64,000 bases of DNA from Chimonanthus salicifolius. Lineage: Eukaryota > Streptophyta > Magnoliopsida > Laurales > Calycanthaceae. Location: contig CM023540.1 in NCBI GenBank assembly GCA_013350335.1, positions 33,935,925 through 33,999,924 on the forward strand, in the 5' to 3' direction. Shown here piece by piece: positions 47,601 to 59,599 of this stretch (position 1 is its first letter; every line of letters starts with the position of its first letter). Position numbers and translations under genes: made by a program. The notes beneath the pieces were generated by a model. That model made no database searches and had not been told where the DNA came from. It saw only the letters and a list, made by a program, of their open reading frames with translations.

Positions 47601-50600
47601 CTAATTTTGAGATTAGCCAAGCATAAAACCAAATCAATTATCTAAAATGATATAGTCTAGCCTTAGATGTTCCTTACACTAGCTCATTGTTTACACTACC
47701 AAATCAATCAATCCTTCTTCAGCACTCTTCTTGTGTTCAAAACTTATTAACTGTAAAGGAAATAGGCTTCCACCACTTATCTTTTTCTTCTACATCCATC
47801 CCTAAGTAAAGGAGGTTCAATCAAACCATATTGATGAGAGTGACATCACCACCGGAATGTAGCAATGTAAAAAAACAAGGCAAAGTTAGCGTAGCATATC
47901 TAGGCAATACTTCATTTTCATGTATCAACTCCATAGCCTTGCTCGTCTAAAGCCATATCACTGCCAAGTCTAACCATAACCATATTTGAGCATCACATCC
48001 AAAGAGTCACATCACCCTATCACTTTGACTAGAGTGATAAAGAATGCATGACCATTCTTACGAAGAGGATTTGGTCCAATAGTATGATATCACGAAGAGT
48101 GGGAACCACCATGACGCATGAATCTCAAGATGAAAATGACGCATACGATCATTCTGCCAAATGTTTTCAATTGGATGAATCACAACCCAAGACAAATTTT
48201 GCTGCATATGATCATGAAACCTTTCCAATTTATATACTTTTCACGCAAATCAACAAGGCTAAAAGGTTTGAACAGAAAAATGAGAACAATCTCAATGGTA
48301 CAATCTATCTAAATTTTTTTATGACTACTCAACAAGCATCTGATCTTATATTTGCTAGATATTTGTGTTCCAATTTCTAACAGAGTAAAACCATAACAAG
48401 GGCTCCATTGTCTTACTTGTAATAAAATAAAAGGCTCAATCACGATCAACCTGATCCAACTGACAGTGAAGCACCTATCTTTTGTCAGGAGAGGGAATCA
48501 TCACATAATTTGCCTACAAAAGAAGGAACTGCCTCCTTTTACTTGGACAGGTCGCAACCACTTCAGTACACCCAGATGTGCATGATTACTCAACATTTAC
48601 TTTTCATACACTATTTTGCACATGGAGCAATGCCCAATGTTTCAGTGGATCAAATCAGACAGGCTTAAGAGTCATTTTGCATACATGTTAATGAAACAAG
48701 CTTCATATCTGTATGAAAAGGAAGCAAACAACTTACATAATGAAAATTATTCTTGTTTGCATATTGTCTGTTTTTAATTTCCCTTCAGTAATAATTAGCG
48801 CACCAACAGATCCTTCAAAGTTTCAGTAAGGTTTATATCCAAATTGACATGTTCTACATCTTTTATAATGACCATCTAGCATAGATAAAATCCCCCCTTT
48901 CTCCCGATATTTGGCATAACAACCACCCTGGCAATCTAGCATCGATGCTCTATAACTCGAGAGCAGGAACCAATAATCTCTAGAAATAGGAGAAAATTTC
49001 TTCTTCGTTAATTGAAGTAAATTCAAATCAATTTAGAAAATTAAAAGAGAAGAAGTAGAAAACAACCAAACAACCAACAAGCTGAGACTGATAAAAATGT
49101 GGAAGCAAAACAATTCAAAAAAATCAATCTTGATATATCATAATTAGTATAGAATAAATACTAAATGCATAGTGGAATCAGTATTTATGAGAGATAACCA
49201 GGGTGAGATAATCATGTCATGTTTTTCATTCATGCAGAATCAGATGTTACTACAAGCGTTCTTTCACTAATTATTTCTACCAGATTTATAGTCTTTCAAC
49301 CTTTTCAAGAAATTTTATCTGTCATTTCTTCTAAGCACAATTAACATGAACTTCATCAACCTAATAAATGAAGTGTAATTATCCATGGTAACAAACAAGT
49401 TCATCTTTAAAAAGATGACTAATGAATAAATTCAACTCAGTACCACGAAGAAATCAAATTTTGGTATCCAACTACAAGATGTTGAATAAAGCGATGGCAG
49501 TGATAATGATGGCTATAAAATGAAGTTATACATTTCATGGTGTACTTATTTCTGCTCAATCCTAGAAACATAAGTATTGTGTATCATAATGAAGATGTCC
49601 AAGATATCACATCAAATAAACATTAAGATTAAATCAATAATAACATGTAGTGACGATGATAGGATTTTAAGCATACAGATGCTAATCTCATAAAATTAAA
49701 ATTAAAACCTACCTTCGCAAAATTAAGAAATTGAAATGTAGTGGCCATTAAATCAATAATAACATGTAGTGACGATGATAGGATTTTAAGCATACAGATG
49801 CTAATCTCATAAAATTAAAATTAAAACCTACCTTCGCAAAATTAAGAAATTGTAATGTAGTGGCCTTCACATACATGTATCAAGATTGTATTAGGGTTTC
49901 ATGACAAGACAACACATAAACTGTTTGCAGATGAAAGTAACCCAAAAAAGAAATTGACCTACAACCTAAAAGTCCCCTACTTAACAGTGCAGTATTCGAA
50001 CCCCAAGTACACTATTCAAGTCCCCATTCAAGCAAAAAAAAAAGAGTCGACAAGAGAAGGGAGTTCTTATTGAGTAAAAACTCGCATCCACAAAAAAGAA
50101 ATGCCTCATTTTGCCGAAGAAGGTACTCTATTACATAGAAAACTGTATAATAAAAAAACCTTGAAAGGCCTGGCATTCTTTGGAAAAAAAATTCCCTGCA
50201 TGGTGAGAAATACTTGAAATAATGTTCCGAAATGGGTTATAATGTCCTGGAACTGAAAGTGTTTTCTTGGAAAAAAAAAACTATTTATTAATGGGTTTAA
50301 CCCATTTTCATTAAAATACTATTTTCAGAAGGGAAAAAAAATTCCAATCCATGCATCCTAATGGAGAAGTTGTCTAAATTCCAAAGGCAGTCTTGGAACT
50401 TCAAAATGCGTAGAAAATAATGGAATTCTAAGTAAAAGAAGGAAACCATCATTCTAGTCACGGAACCAAGCCAAACAACACACAGTAGCAAGGCTCTTGA
50501 CTTGTTTCAACAGTACGCAGACAGACCTTGCAGACGCACCCCATTCCCAACGCCAACACTGAACCGACATGGAATGTGCAAACTACGCACCTTGCTCAAT

Positions 50601-51407
50601 TTAAAAAGCACACATGGAAACGTAAATGACAATGGAAAAAAACGCTACCTTCGTTTAACGTGCGCACTGTTCTGCGCATGTCAGTGTAAGGTCGCAAAAC
50701 AAGGAGGAAATTAGCTAAAATGCGCAAACCTACCTGACTGCTCAATCGTGGCCGGTGGCGAAGTTAGTTTGCAGAGATTACTGAGTTGCGACTCGATCTT
50801 GTTCAAAAACGACGTTGCCTCATCGAATGGTCGAGAAAGCTCCGTCTTGTATCTGATCAAAACTTCACAGTAGGAGTCCTACAATCCATCAAAGATTTCA
50901 AATTTACAGTTTGTAGAATTGAATTCTCACCAAAAAGAATTAAAAAAAAAAAATTCGAATTCAATTACCATGAACTCGTCGAGCTCCGGATCAGCGCCGA
51001 CCTCGCCACATATCCGAGTCGGAATTGATCGGTTTTCTCGCCCTATTTCTTCCAGCAGCTTTGCCACCTCAGGTGGCGCTCCAACCTACGCGAAAGAAAA
51101 GATTTTCCAAAAAAACATATTAGGACTTGAAGAATTCAATGAAAATGGTGAATTATACTTGAAAGAGAAAAGATGAAATTTTGACGGTTGGATTTGATTT
51201 GCATACCTTGCGGCATTCGATGTAAGCAGAAACTAAGGAGGGGTACTTAGGATGACTTGCGATCTGGGCTTTAATGAGATCGGACATCACCGATTCATTG
51301 CTTTCTGAGATCTTTCCTCCGAAATCACCTTCGTATTGGAGAAGATTCTCGAAGTTCTCAGAATCCGAGCAGGAAATTGAAGGATCGATACTGTAGAAAT
51401 CCTCCAT
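41635..51407 (-). CDS. Class I KNOX (KNOTTED1-like) homeodomain transcription factor, 5 exons, 299 aa
   Basis: Exons on the minus strand: 51407-51207, 51085-50969, 50878-50734, 43418-43171, 41823-41635. All junctions are GT-AG and in phase (900 nt). KNOX1 lies at about 43-80 ([28 protein letters not shown]). KNOX2 is at about 98-140 ([19 protein letters not shown]). An ELK domain ([17 protein letters not shown]) and a TALE homeodomain with the PYP loop and [11 protein letters not shown] helix follow. The order and the ELK-homeodomain sequence are class I. The LEEIGREN stretch after KNOX1 and the tail RFALMEG..YFDTGT point to the KNAT2/KNAT6 and rice OSH6/OSH71 group. Such proteins hold meristem cells undifferentiated, as dimers with BELL proteins in the nucleus. 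Intron 3 is 7,315 bp and contains repeats. The exact orthologue is uncertain. Confidence 0.95.
42821..42833. repeat. Poly-C tract in KNOX intron 4
   Basis: An uninterrupted run of about 13 C residues lies in the 1,347-bp intron 4. Confidence 0.9.
44908..45116 (+). pseudogene. Possible captured exon in KNOX intron 3, unknown family
   Basis: A plus-strand frame reads [20 protein letters not shown], then [17 protein letters not shown] and YPVTQYK, and stops being protein-like at an AAG/GTATTG that looks like a splice donor. The composition is coding-like, unlike the lysine- and isoleucine-rich noise around it. I do not recognise it. It could be a gene fragment carried in by a transposon, on the strand opposite to KNOX. 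Confidence 0.25.
45815..46330. repeat. Decayed dispersed repeat with GGCGCCTTA / CTAAGCCC motifs
   Basis: AAAGGCGCCTTAATTGCACC at the left and GTGCCTTGCACCTTAAGC, then ACACCTTAATTAAGCC, at the right resemble a common plant repeat made of variations on AGGCGCCTTAGG. Ends are unclear. Confidence 0.4.
49628..49865. repeat. 119-bp tandem duplication in KNOX intron 3
   Basis: 49628-49746 and 49747-49865 are identical but for one base (TTGAAATG versus TTGTAATG). So high an identity means a recent duplication. Confidence 0.97.
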
Positions 51408-51810
51408 CTCTTCTCTCTCTCTTTAACCGAAGACGAAGAAGAAAGAAAAAACTGCTACATTTCTTTCTGGACTTCTTCTCCTTTCTCCTTCGTTTACACA
51501 GGGAGAGAGTGAAAGAAGCAAAGGAAAAAATCAATCACTGCTCCATTTTTTAAATCTTCAACTTGAATCTTTTAGACTTCTTTTCCTTTTCTCTTTCGTT
51601 GAGAGAGTGAGAGAGAGAGGAAGGCAAAGGAAGAAGAAGACGTAGAATCAATCACGGCTCCATTTCTCAAATCTTTGAAGTAGAATCCTTTGGGCAGAGA
51701 AGAGGAAGAATCAAATACTGCTCCATTTCTGAAATCTTCAAGTAGAATCTTTCCAACTTTTTCTCCTTTCTCTTTCGTTGAGAGAGAGAGAGAGAGAGAG
51801 AGAGATGAAG
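51408..51810 (-). promoter_or_regulatory. KNOX 5' leader/promoter with CT-rich and tandem repeats
   Basis: Upstream of the KNOX ATG the coding strand is GA/CT-rich. A unit with CTGCTCCATTT, AAATCTT and AGAATC occurs three times at about 51535, 51650 and 51715. TCTTTCGTTGAGAGAGAG-type blocks occur at about 51590 and 51770. Long CT-rich leaders are common in plant regulatory genes. Confidence 0.5.
51783..51804. repeat. (GA)n microsatellite upstream of KNOX
   Basis: A pure GA run about 400 bases before the KNOX ATG (CT on the coding strand). Confidence 0.95.
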
Positions 51811-52187
51811 GAATGTCGATGGAAAACAAATGCAAGACGAGTGAGAAAGCGATGAGAGAAGGAAAGCCGCACGTTCTCACAGGCACCGCGCGCTGGGTGA
51901 GGTCGCGCGACTTCACTAATTCCTATTTTATTTTTCATAACACGTGGCACTTACTAAGGAGACGAATATGAATCAAAATAAATTAAAATTATATATATAC
52001 CTGATTCAAAAATGTAAAAACTTAAATTACATTAAAAATAAAATAGACCAATAAAAAATTATTACAATTATTTATTTTATAATAAATAAAATCTTTTAGT
52101 AGATATGAAATATTCATTTTATCTTCATAATGCATGATAATACGTTGCTATATATATATTTTGTACATTAATAGTGGTGTACCAGTA

Positions 52188-52189
<2 letters not shown>

Positions 52190-52262
<73 letters not shown>
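52190..52262. repeat. (TA)n microsatellite
   Basis: About 70 bases of pure TA. It makes a spurious Tyr-Ile frame. Confidence 0.98.
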
Positions 52263-52268
<6 letters not shown>

Positions 52269-55090
52269 ACTGATATCAATCGACAAAAGTCAATTCAGAA
52301 CTATGATCATCTTTTCAATTTAATAATTCACCAATCTCACTTTTTAATAATTTTAAAATTAAATCCTTAAAGAATTTTTATAATAATCTCTTTTTTAATG
52401 TTTTATGGCGTAAATCACCAATATTCACCATTGAATATATTTTCTACTGTAGATTTTTGAGACATCATGATTAAAAGTTGATATCAATCAAATAAAAAAC
52501 TGCAGGTGTCTGTCTGGCTCTCTGTACTTTCACTGTATACACAGAATTTAAATTTAAAAAATATTTTTAACATATATCGCAGGAGAAATAAAATCTATTC
52601 ATATTATAATAGTCTTCTTCATGTAATGATATGAAAAAAGAAGAACGATTATTTGCATGTGCGAATACAGAAGGTAATTTCATAAAAATAATAGATAAAT
52701 TAAATATAAAACATTTTAATAAAGTCAAATTTTGTATCTTTATTATTATTTAAAATATTATATTTTAAAATTAAAAATACACTATTACTAATGAATAAAT
52801 GAACATGGATACTACAGGCTTTATCCTATTTTGATGTGTCTCTCAAAGATATGACAATAAGTCGAATTGACTCAGTTTTTTTTCAAATTCAGATCAATAA
52901 TTTATTAAATGGGTTAGTCGATTCAAATCATAAAATTAAAAATCCTTACCTATTAAAAATGTTTAAATTTGGTATGGTCTAGTTCAAAGCAGGACTAACA
53001 ATAAAATCGTGAGGCCAAGTTGATTGAAGGTTCGGATAAATAACTTTCATCCATTACTTGATTATTAAATAGATTAGTTGATTCAAATTTATTGCTGGTT
53101 TGAGTTATAAAACTTTAAACTTGTACCACTTTAAAATATTTGAGTTCAATTCGGATAATTGAGTCAAGTCAAATTTTGCTAAGTTTATATATTTTTCGTA
53201 AATTTATTTATCTTATACATTTCTATGTAAATTTCACTCTTGCTGATTATGATTGGTTTATTAAAAAATCTATAATAAAATATATAATTTACAAAATATC
53301 ATTCGAATCAAGTTAATAAAGTCACGTTTGTAAAAATTATAAAATAGGACAAAATAATAATTAACTCAAAAATGGAAATTATGTAGATTTTTATATTGCA
53401 AAGTAAAGATCAACTACAGTCAAGTCAATTCAATTGGACAAATGCGTTTGTCATCTTATAAATTGTCACTTGTTCAACTTTAATATCAATAAGAATAATA
53501 CACGTCAGTAAATGGAGAAGAAAAAATGTTGATCCTCGAATGTTATTCAAAGTTATGGTTTGAGACAAAGTAGAGATGATTTTTTTTATTGGACAATTTC
53601 ACATAGAATTATTAGAAAACATCAAAGACAATCAGTAAGTAAAATTTGAACCTCATCTAATTATTTTATTTTTGTAATTCTAAATATTAAAAAATTAATT
53701 GATTTTAATAGTCCACCTTACAAAATTAGAACGATTGAGTAAAGAAAATTATTTTAAATTATATCATCATAAATTCTTTTGTATAATTTTTTTTATTTTC
53801 TGACAACGACTCTCACTTTTCTCCTAATACGAATATGTTAGGTAAAACTCTATATGTACCCAACTTTCTGTAAACGACTGAACATTGGATTAATACCAAA
53901 CTTAATATAAAATCTCTAATTTCTATGTCAAAATGTCTATTATTTGACATATTCCATACAGAATATTCTTTCCTATACTTTAAATGGCCATACGAGTTTT
54001 AAGACATAATAAATAGGTAAACTCTCGTTCCTTTAGGAGAGCCTACACTTCAAACATATTGAAGACACTAATTGTAATTAAGCCATGGTTAACTTGATTT
54101 TATTGTTAAAAATATACAACACTTTACCAAAAAAGCCAAATCTACTAAATAAATGAAGATTAATGATATGATATTATAGAAAAGAAAATTGAGAGAGTGT
54201 ACTAATGAAGATTGTTGATATGTTAATTATAGAAGACAAAATTAAGAAAGTCTCAACTCTCAAGCACTGTTTGTACCAGCAGCATGTTTGCTGCTCTCTT
54301 TAGGGTAAACTAATGATATTATTATTTTATCTTTTAAAATTTGTATGAAAGTATTTACATATTCAGTTGTTGCATCTTTTTTCGTTAAATTAATCAGATT
54401 AAAGTATTTATCTAATAATTTACTTTTACCTTAAAATGAAAAGTTGAAATTACTTTACAAGTCACATTTAAAATAATTGGGCAGTCCAGTGACAATTTAT
54501 CAATGCATCCGGTTTTTTTATAAGGCATCTTTCTTTTGAACCAAAGTATGAGTCATGCTTCACCTGATTAAAAATAATTATTTGATTTAAACATATTAAA
54601 TTGACAATTGAGATGTCTCACTTGATAAATTCTTGAGACTTGTATAAAACTCTTAATAAAATTTTCCACAAATAAAAAATAAATTTTAACCATCAAGTTA
54701 ATCTCTTAAAATAATAAAGCTATCTTTTAAACTTTTATATTTAAAAATATTTATTAAATTTATATGTAAGGATATAATTTGAAAAAACATGAATATGCAT
54801 TGTTTGTAGTATTTGTCATTTGACTACTTCATACTCACAGACTATCAAATTTTATATGATTATTTATAAATTTATATGAAAAATGAATACATTTTAATTT
54901 CAAATTCAAACTTAAAATTAAAAGATTAAATGAGCTTTTAAAGTTTGCATTTTGAGATGAATACTTTCAGATCTTCAGTTCCAGTCATCGATTTATATTT
55001 ATAAGATCAGTGATTCACTCGATTGAAAATTTTAATATTGAGGGATATAATTATAAATTAAACGGAGTCATTAACGTGTAACTCAGACAC
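52263..55090. other. AT-rich gene-poor DNA
   Basis: Two similar segments around 52880-52930 and 53050-53100 (ATTAAATGGGTTAGTCGATTC and a diverged copy) hint at an old duplication. Otherwise no gene or repeat end is recognised. Confidence 0.45.
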
Positions 55091-55179
55091 TCGGTGAGTG
55101 CATCGTTCTTATTCCGCTTGTTTCCCTCCTCACTTTCACTGTTCGTGTTTATTTGTTTTAGGCTTTAGCCTTTAAGTGT

Positions 55180-55500
55180 TTTCTTTCAAACAGCGACAGT
55201 TTCCCAGGCGCCCGTATTTAAAGCCCGGACGTCAGTTGACATGACGGCTAGACACTTGTCGGAAGGTAGTTGGTTTGGTGGGACCCTGAAGTGAAATGAT
55301 TGCGCTTGGGAGGTCTGCAAAGTAAGGAAGTACGACTGTAGGCAGGACCAGTCGGCCACTTCCTACTGCAGTCCTGCTCCAGGTGGAAACACCTTGTGCT
55401 ACTGGCCCCGGAACAGGCTCACATTTGACGACTACGACCACCATAAGTATAGAACCCGGTTTTTCTGGGAGGTGAGCCCCATGCCAATAATGTATGTCTT
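55180..55500. other. G+C-rich island, possible gene fragment, unknown
   Basis: This stretch is far richer in G+C and CpG than the surroundings. A TATTTAAAG lies near 55216. Plus-strand translation from about 55300 is open through CAWEVCKVRKYDCRQDQS, YCSPAPGGNTLCYWP and RTRFFWEV. The minus strand is also open for 99 codons (55531-55232), so neither frame can be trusted alone. I recognise no family in either. It could be the broken first exon of a lost gene or an inserted fragment. Confidence 0.25.
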
Positions 55501-55599
55501 TGCTAAGAAAAGAACCACTTCCATGTTTCAACTCTTGAGTGACGATCGCTTCTTTAAGTTTTTTCTATTTGTTTATTTTTTCAAATTAAAAAGGAAAAA

Positions 55600-55762
55600 A
55601 AAAATTATGTGTAGAAACTGTGAGATTTTTAACAATATTCACGGATGAGTTCACTAACTCTAAAACACACTAAATTTAAGTCATGAGAATTCGAATCCGC
55701 AATCTTCCGATTCTTAAGACAAGAGTCAACCAGTTAAATTATATTCATGTGAGTAAAGACCT
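55600..55762 (-). mobile_element. SINE (family B), minus strand, decayed
   Basis: The reverse complement reads CTCACATGAATATAATTTAAC, AAGAATCGGAAGATTGCGG and ATTCGAATTCTCATGAC, then AGTGAACTCATCCGTG, in the order of family B. The tail abuts an A-rich stretch near 55600. Confidence 0.5.
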
Positions 55763-55814
55763 TCTTTTATGGTTCAGCGTCAGAAGGCAAAACGTATTGA
55801 ATCATGGGACCTCC

Positions 55815-56360
55815 CTCAACTGGGTTCTTAGAAATTTAATATTGATGGGTCCTCTAAGGGGAAACCGAGGCGAGTAGGTATTGATGGAGTGCTCAGAAAT
55901 CATAAGGGTGAGATGGCTTTAATGTTCAATAAGTCTGTTGGTATCATGGATTCTATTGAAGAATAAAATCTTAGCACAAAGAGAGCAGTTATAATTTGGA
56001 AAGACTTTTATAAAGGTAATTTAACTATTGAAGGGAATTCGGCTAATGCTTTTAGATGGACTTCAGGATTGAGGCGTCCACCAATGTAGTTAGGAAGGTG
56101 AGAGACATAGCCAAATAATTAGGAGTATCGTTCGATAAAGTCGGAAGGTCAGCTAACGGTGTGGCAGACTATTACACTTAATTGGGAGTTGACAACCATT
56201 GGACGGCGTGTTTCTTGTGTGATTATTATTTATCTATTACCTTTGATGTTTCTTTTTATTTTTCTATCCTCTTGAAGTCTATCTCTTTTAGACCTTATCT
56301 TTGTATTTGAATTTTTTCTCCCCTTTTAATGAATTTCACTTTGAATGCTCAAAAAAAAGT
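55815..56360 (+). pseudogene. LINE relic: RNase H-like domain and 3' end
   Basis: One frame from about 55833 reads KFNIDGSSKGKPRRVGIDGV, LRNHKGEMAL and FNKSVGIMDSIEE, then a TAA, NLSTKRAVIIWKDFYKGNL and TIEGNSANA. A further frame ends VGRSANGVADY, followed by LGVDN. These are the DGSSKG..G.G.GVLR, E..A...AL, ..EGDSAN and ANGVADxLAKxGV blocks of plant LINE RNase H. Stops and frameshifts show it is dead. A T-rich 3' end and an A run near 56347 match a LINE tail. Confidence 0.75.
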
Positions 56361-58960
56361 AAAAGTAAAAGACATTTAATTTATTTTGTTCTTCAATTAT
56401 CATCATTTAGCTAGTATAATGGTACTTAATATTTTTATTATGAAATGCACCAACATCTTTGCCTATTTTTTCTATCATAAAATAACAAGACAATCTAATA
56501 AAATTTTAAAACTCAAAATTTGAATCTGACTAAAGAAAATATTAAATTTAAAATTTTAGTTCATTAAAAAAAATCAGAAAAATTCAATCAACTTTCTCAA
56601 CTTAAAACTTTGTCAAGTCTAAGTCAATTCGACTCTATTTGATCATTTTTTATCTTTTATTAATTGAAGGCATCAGTAATAAATGTTTCTATGAAATAAT
56701 TTCTTTATTAATTTAACTTTATGGAGAGTATAAGTGCATAAGAAGTTCTTTTTTCCAAACAAAAACTCTACTTTGACACAGGGTAAAAAATACGGTGGCC
56801 TCGTATATCATTGATATTTAATGATATTAATGGTATTTAACATTAAATGAGATTTATTGACCCTAGCAAACTAAAGTAAAATTATAGATACAAATATACA
56901 ATCACTTATAAAAATTAACTGTCGTTTAAATAACTTAATTACTCACTTTAATAGGATAAATAAATTTGATTATTCAAAAGGAGTTTCAATTCCCTCGTTC
57001 ATTTTGTTGAACTTGACCAAATAATCATACATGTTCAATGTGACTGATCTTTTTACAACTTGCGTATAATCAATTTTTTATAAATTTAGTAGATTCCACT
57101 TTATTGTCACATTTCACATAATTCACTATGAAAATGGTAGGATGTTATTGGGTCATGTCTGGTTGCAATTTTTTTTAAATGACGGAACACTGAATTAATT
57201 TTTAGAATATATGTCTCTTAATTTATACACATTGAGTAAAACTATGAGAAGTGATCTTTTAAAGTGAGATGAGATTCGAACTCAAAACTCTTCTTTTGTG
57301 AGATAGATTATTTGCAAATAAAATACTCCAACATTTAAATTTTAATTATTCAAATTACTTTAATTAAAGAGACAACGTTAACAAATGAAATAAATTAATA
57401 CCTCTTAAAAACAATCACCCACATACATGATCATTGCTTCAACCCACTTAGAAAGGAGGGAATGCTGTCCCTGAAATGCACTCAATTCTTCAGAGAAAAA
57501 AAAAATGAATAGGATAAAGTTCACCGTTCATTTATTTTTTAATTCTATTTTTTTTTTTCTAAAGGCATTGAGGAATGGTGATTTACATCCATTATGCGCC
57601 GAATGGACTTCATCGTCAAGGTTGCATGGATATAAAATTATAATCAATGTTTAACATTTAAAGAGTCAATTTTATATGCTTAAGAAAAATAATAAATTAA
57701 TAATACTAAAAATGATTTTCTATTTTATGTATTATGCCTGGATAGTTGATACTTAAATAAAAAAAATACAACACGAAAGATCTGTTTTAAATGGAATCAG
57801 TAAAATGGCTGTAAAGTGAGCTAGGTGAACTATTTTTAAGGCAGTGATAATTACCAAACAATAAAATTTTAATACGGGTAACTTTTATTCTTATTTATGA
57901 AATTAAAAAACTCCAATATTAAAATATATTTGTTAACAAACATTTCAGAAAGAAAGATGGGATATTTTTAAATATCTAAATTGATACAATAATAAAGAAC
58001 ACGGTAAATTATAGAGTAATTTGGACTAAATAGCAAGTGAACTTAAAAAAGAAAAAGAAAAATTAAAACAATGGCAAGTTGGTTCAACATACTAATCCAA
58101 CTGCAAAAAGAAGTGTATAGATAAGCATTTACCTAAATTTAAATGGATTGAATGTTGTAAGCCTTACTATTAAAAGAAGTGACTTGTGCGAGGTTTCGTG
58201 TATCTGGAGTTTTATTCAATATCTTCATATTCGAAGAGAGATGAGGGTCTTGAGTTTTTTCATAAAAAAGAGGTGAGTGCATGGATTTTATTTTAACTGC
58301 TTAATAATATTTTATTTGAATGTCTTAAAGAGTAGATTTTATAATGAACTTTAATCTTGCTTATTATCTAATTTAACAATAAAACTAAATAAAAAATAAA
58401 TAATCATTGGCAACAAAGCAAGCCATGACCAAGAAAATAACACAAAACAAGGGAATGACCACCACTCTTTCACTTGAGTGCTATTTTCTTTGGCAACATA
58501 ATCATGGTTAATGGCATCCTTAAAGAAAGCAATGACTGCTATCAACGAAGATCTTTGACTCAAATAATGGCCTTCTCTTTCACAAAACCAAGTGGGTTAG
58601 TGTTATCTTCATGATTAATTGATGATCAAAGCTCAGACGCTGCATTGTACAGGGAAAAAAAGGGGCCTGCAATGGAAAAAAGAACATCCTTACAATTAGG
58701 AGAGGAGAAATTTTACTTAAATTTTTCCATTGAATTTTGATTAATATTAATTTGATGTATTATTATTGTTAAATTAAATATTTTAGGTAAACATATTTAT
58801 TTATTTTATTTATTTTAATATTAAAAATTCAGTTAAAATGGTTCGATGGACTATTTTTTAATGTCTCCATGATCTACTATCTAACTATGTATTTTTTTAT
58901 TTTTTTTTATCACAAGTGAGTTTAACCCTCACACATATTTTATCAAAGCACTCAAATTCT
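56360..58960. other. AT-rich gene-poor DNA
   Basis: A tRNA-like GAGATTCGAACTC near 57270 may be a minus-strand SINE fragment. No protein frame longer than noise is seen. Confidence 0.4.
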
Positions 58961-58974
58961 TCAAGAGTTTGAAC

Positions 58975-59298
58975 CAGGGGTCGAAATATCGGCTGATACA
59001 TATCGTATCGGCCGATATGAATCGGTTTTTTATGGCCGAACAATATCGGTCGATACGATATATATCGGCCAGTAAAAAAGGTTATCGGCCGATATGCATA
59101 AAAATCGGTATCTAAAATTTATTTGATTTTTAAAAAAAAAAAACAAAAACCGATAGGGTTTTTCACTGGTTTTTACGATTTTTTATGGTTTTTTACGATT
59201 TTTCACCGTTTTGAATATCGGAGGAGAGAGAAATGCAATAAAATAGAAAAATTGGATGAGAGAGAAAATTATCGGCCGAAGCGTTTTTTGGACCCCTG
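58975..59298. mobile_element. hAT-type MITE (copy 4)
   Basis: It starts CAGGGGTCGAAATATCGG and ends TTGGACCCCTG. GTTTGAAC and ATTTGAAC flank it, agreeing at seven of eight bases. Several TATCGGCCGATA palindromes lie inside. Confidence 0.8.
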
Positions 59299-59413
59299 AT
59301 TTGAACCATCACACAATGACTATTTGCTTTTATCCCATTTATGAAAGACTAAAACGCCTCTAACTTTACTTCGGATGAATTTAGAGAGTAATAGGTTATG
59401 AAATTATGTGTCT

Positions 59414-59580
59414 TTTAGTTTAATTGATGATTTTCCGTCTTAAGAAGCGGGAAGTTGCAGGTTCGAGCTTCCATGATCTAATCTTGGTGTGCTTTAGGGA
59501 TAGTGGGCTCATCTGTAGGAGTTTTAGTAGGACTGTATATGAGTTTTTCAGACGTTAATCTAAAAAAAAATATGTAAAAT
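59414..59580 (+). mobile_element. SINE (family B) copy
   Basis: AAGAAGCGGGAAGTTGCAGG and GTTCGAGCTTCCATGATC are followed by GGTGTGCTTTAGGGATAGTG and GTAGGAGTTTTAG, then an A-rich end. It matches the copy at 33300 along its whole length. Confidence 0.6.
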
Positions 59581-59599
59581 AAATAAATAAAGAAAATGA

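Noticed and set aside
48048..48380. 110-codon plus-strand frame in KNOX intron 3
   Set aside because: It has no recognisable motif, no splice context and noise-like composition; length alone is not enough.
36997..51407. Metal-homeostasis gene cluster around NAS
   Set aside because: The neighbours are a protease and a KNOX factor, with no link to metal handling.
52134..52370. Tyr-Ile repeat frame
   Set aside because: It is a translation of the (TA)n microsatellite.
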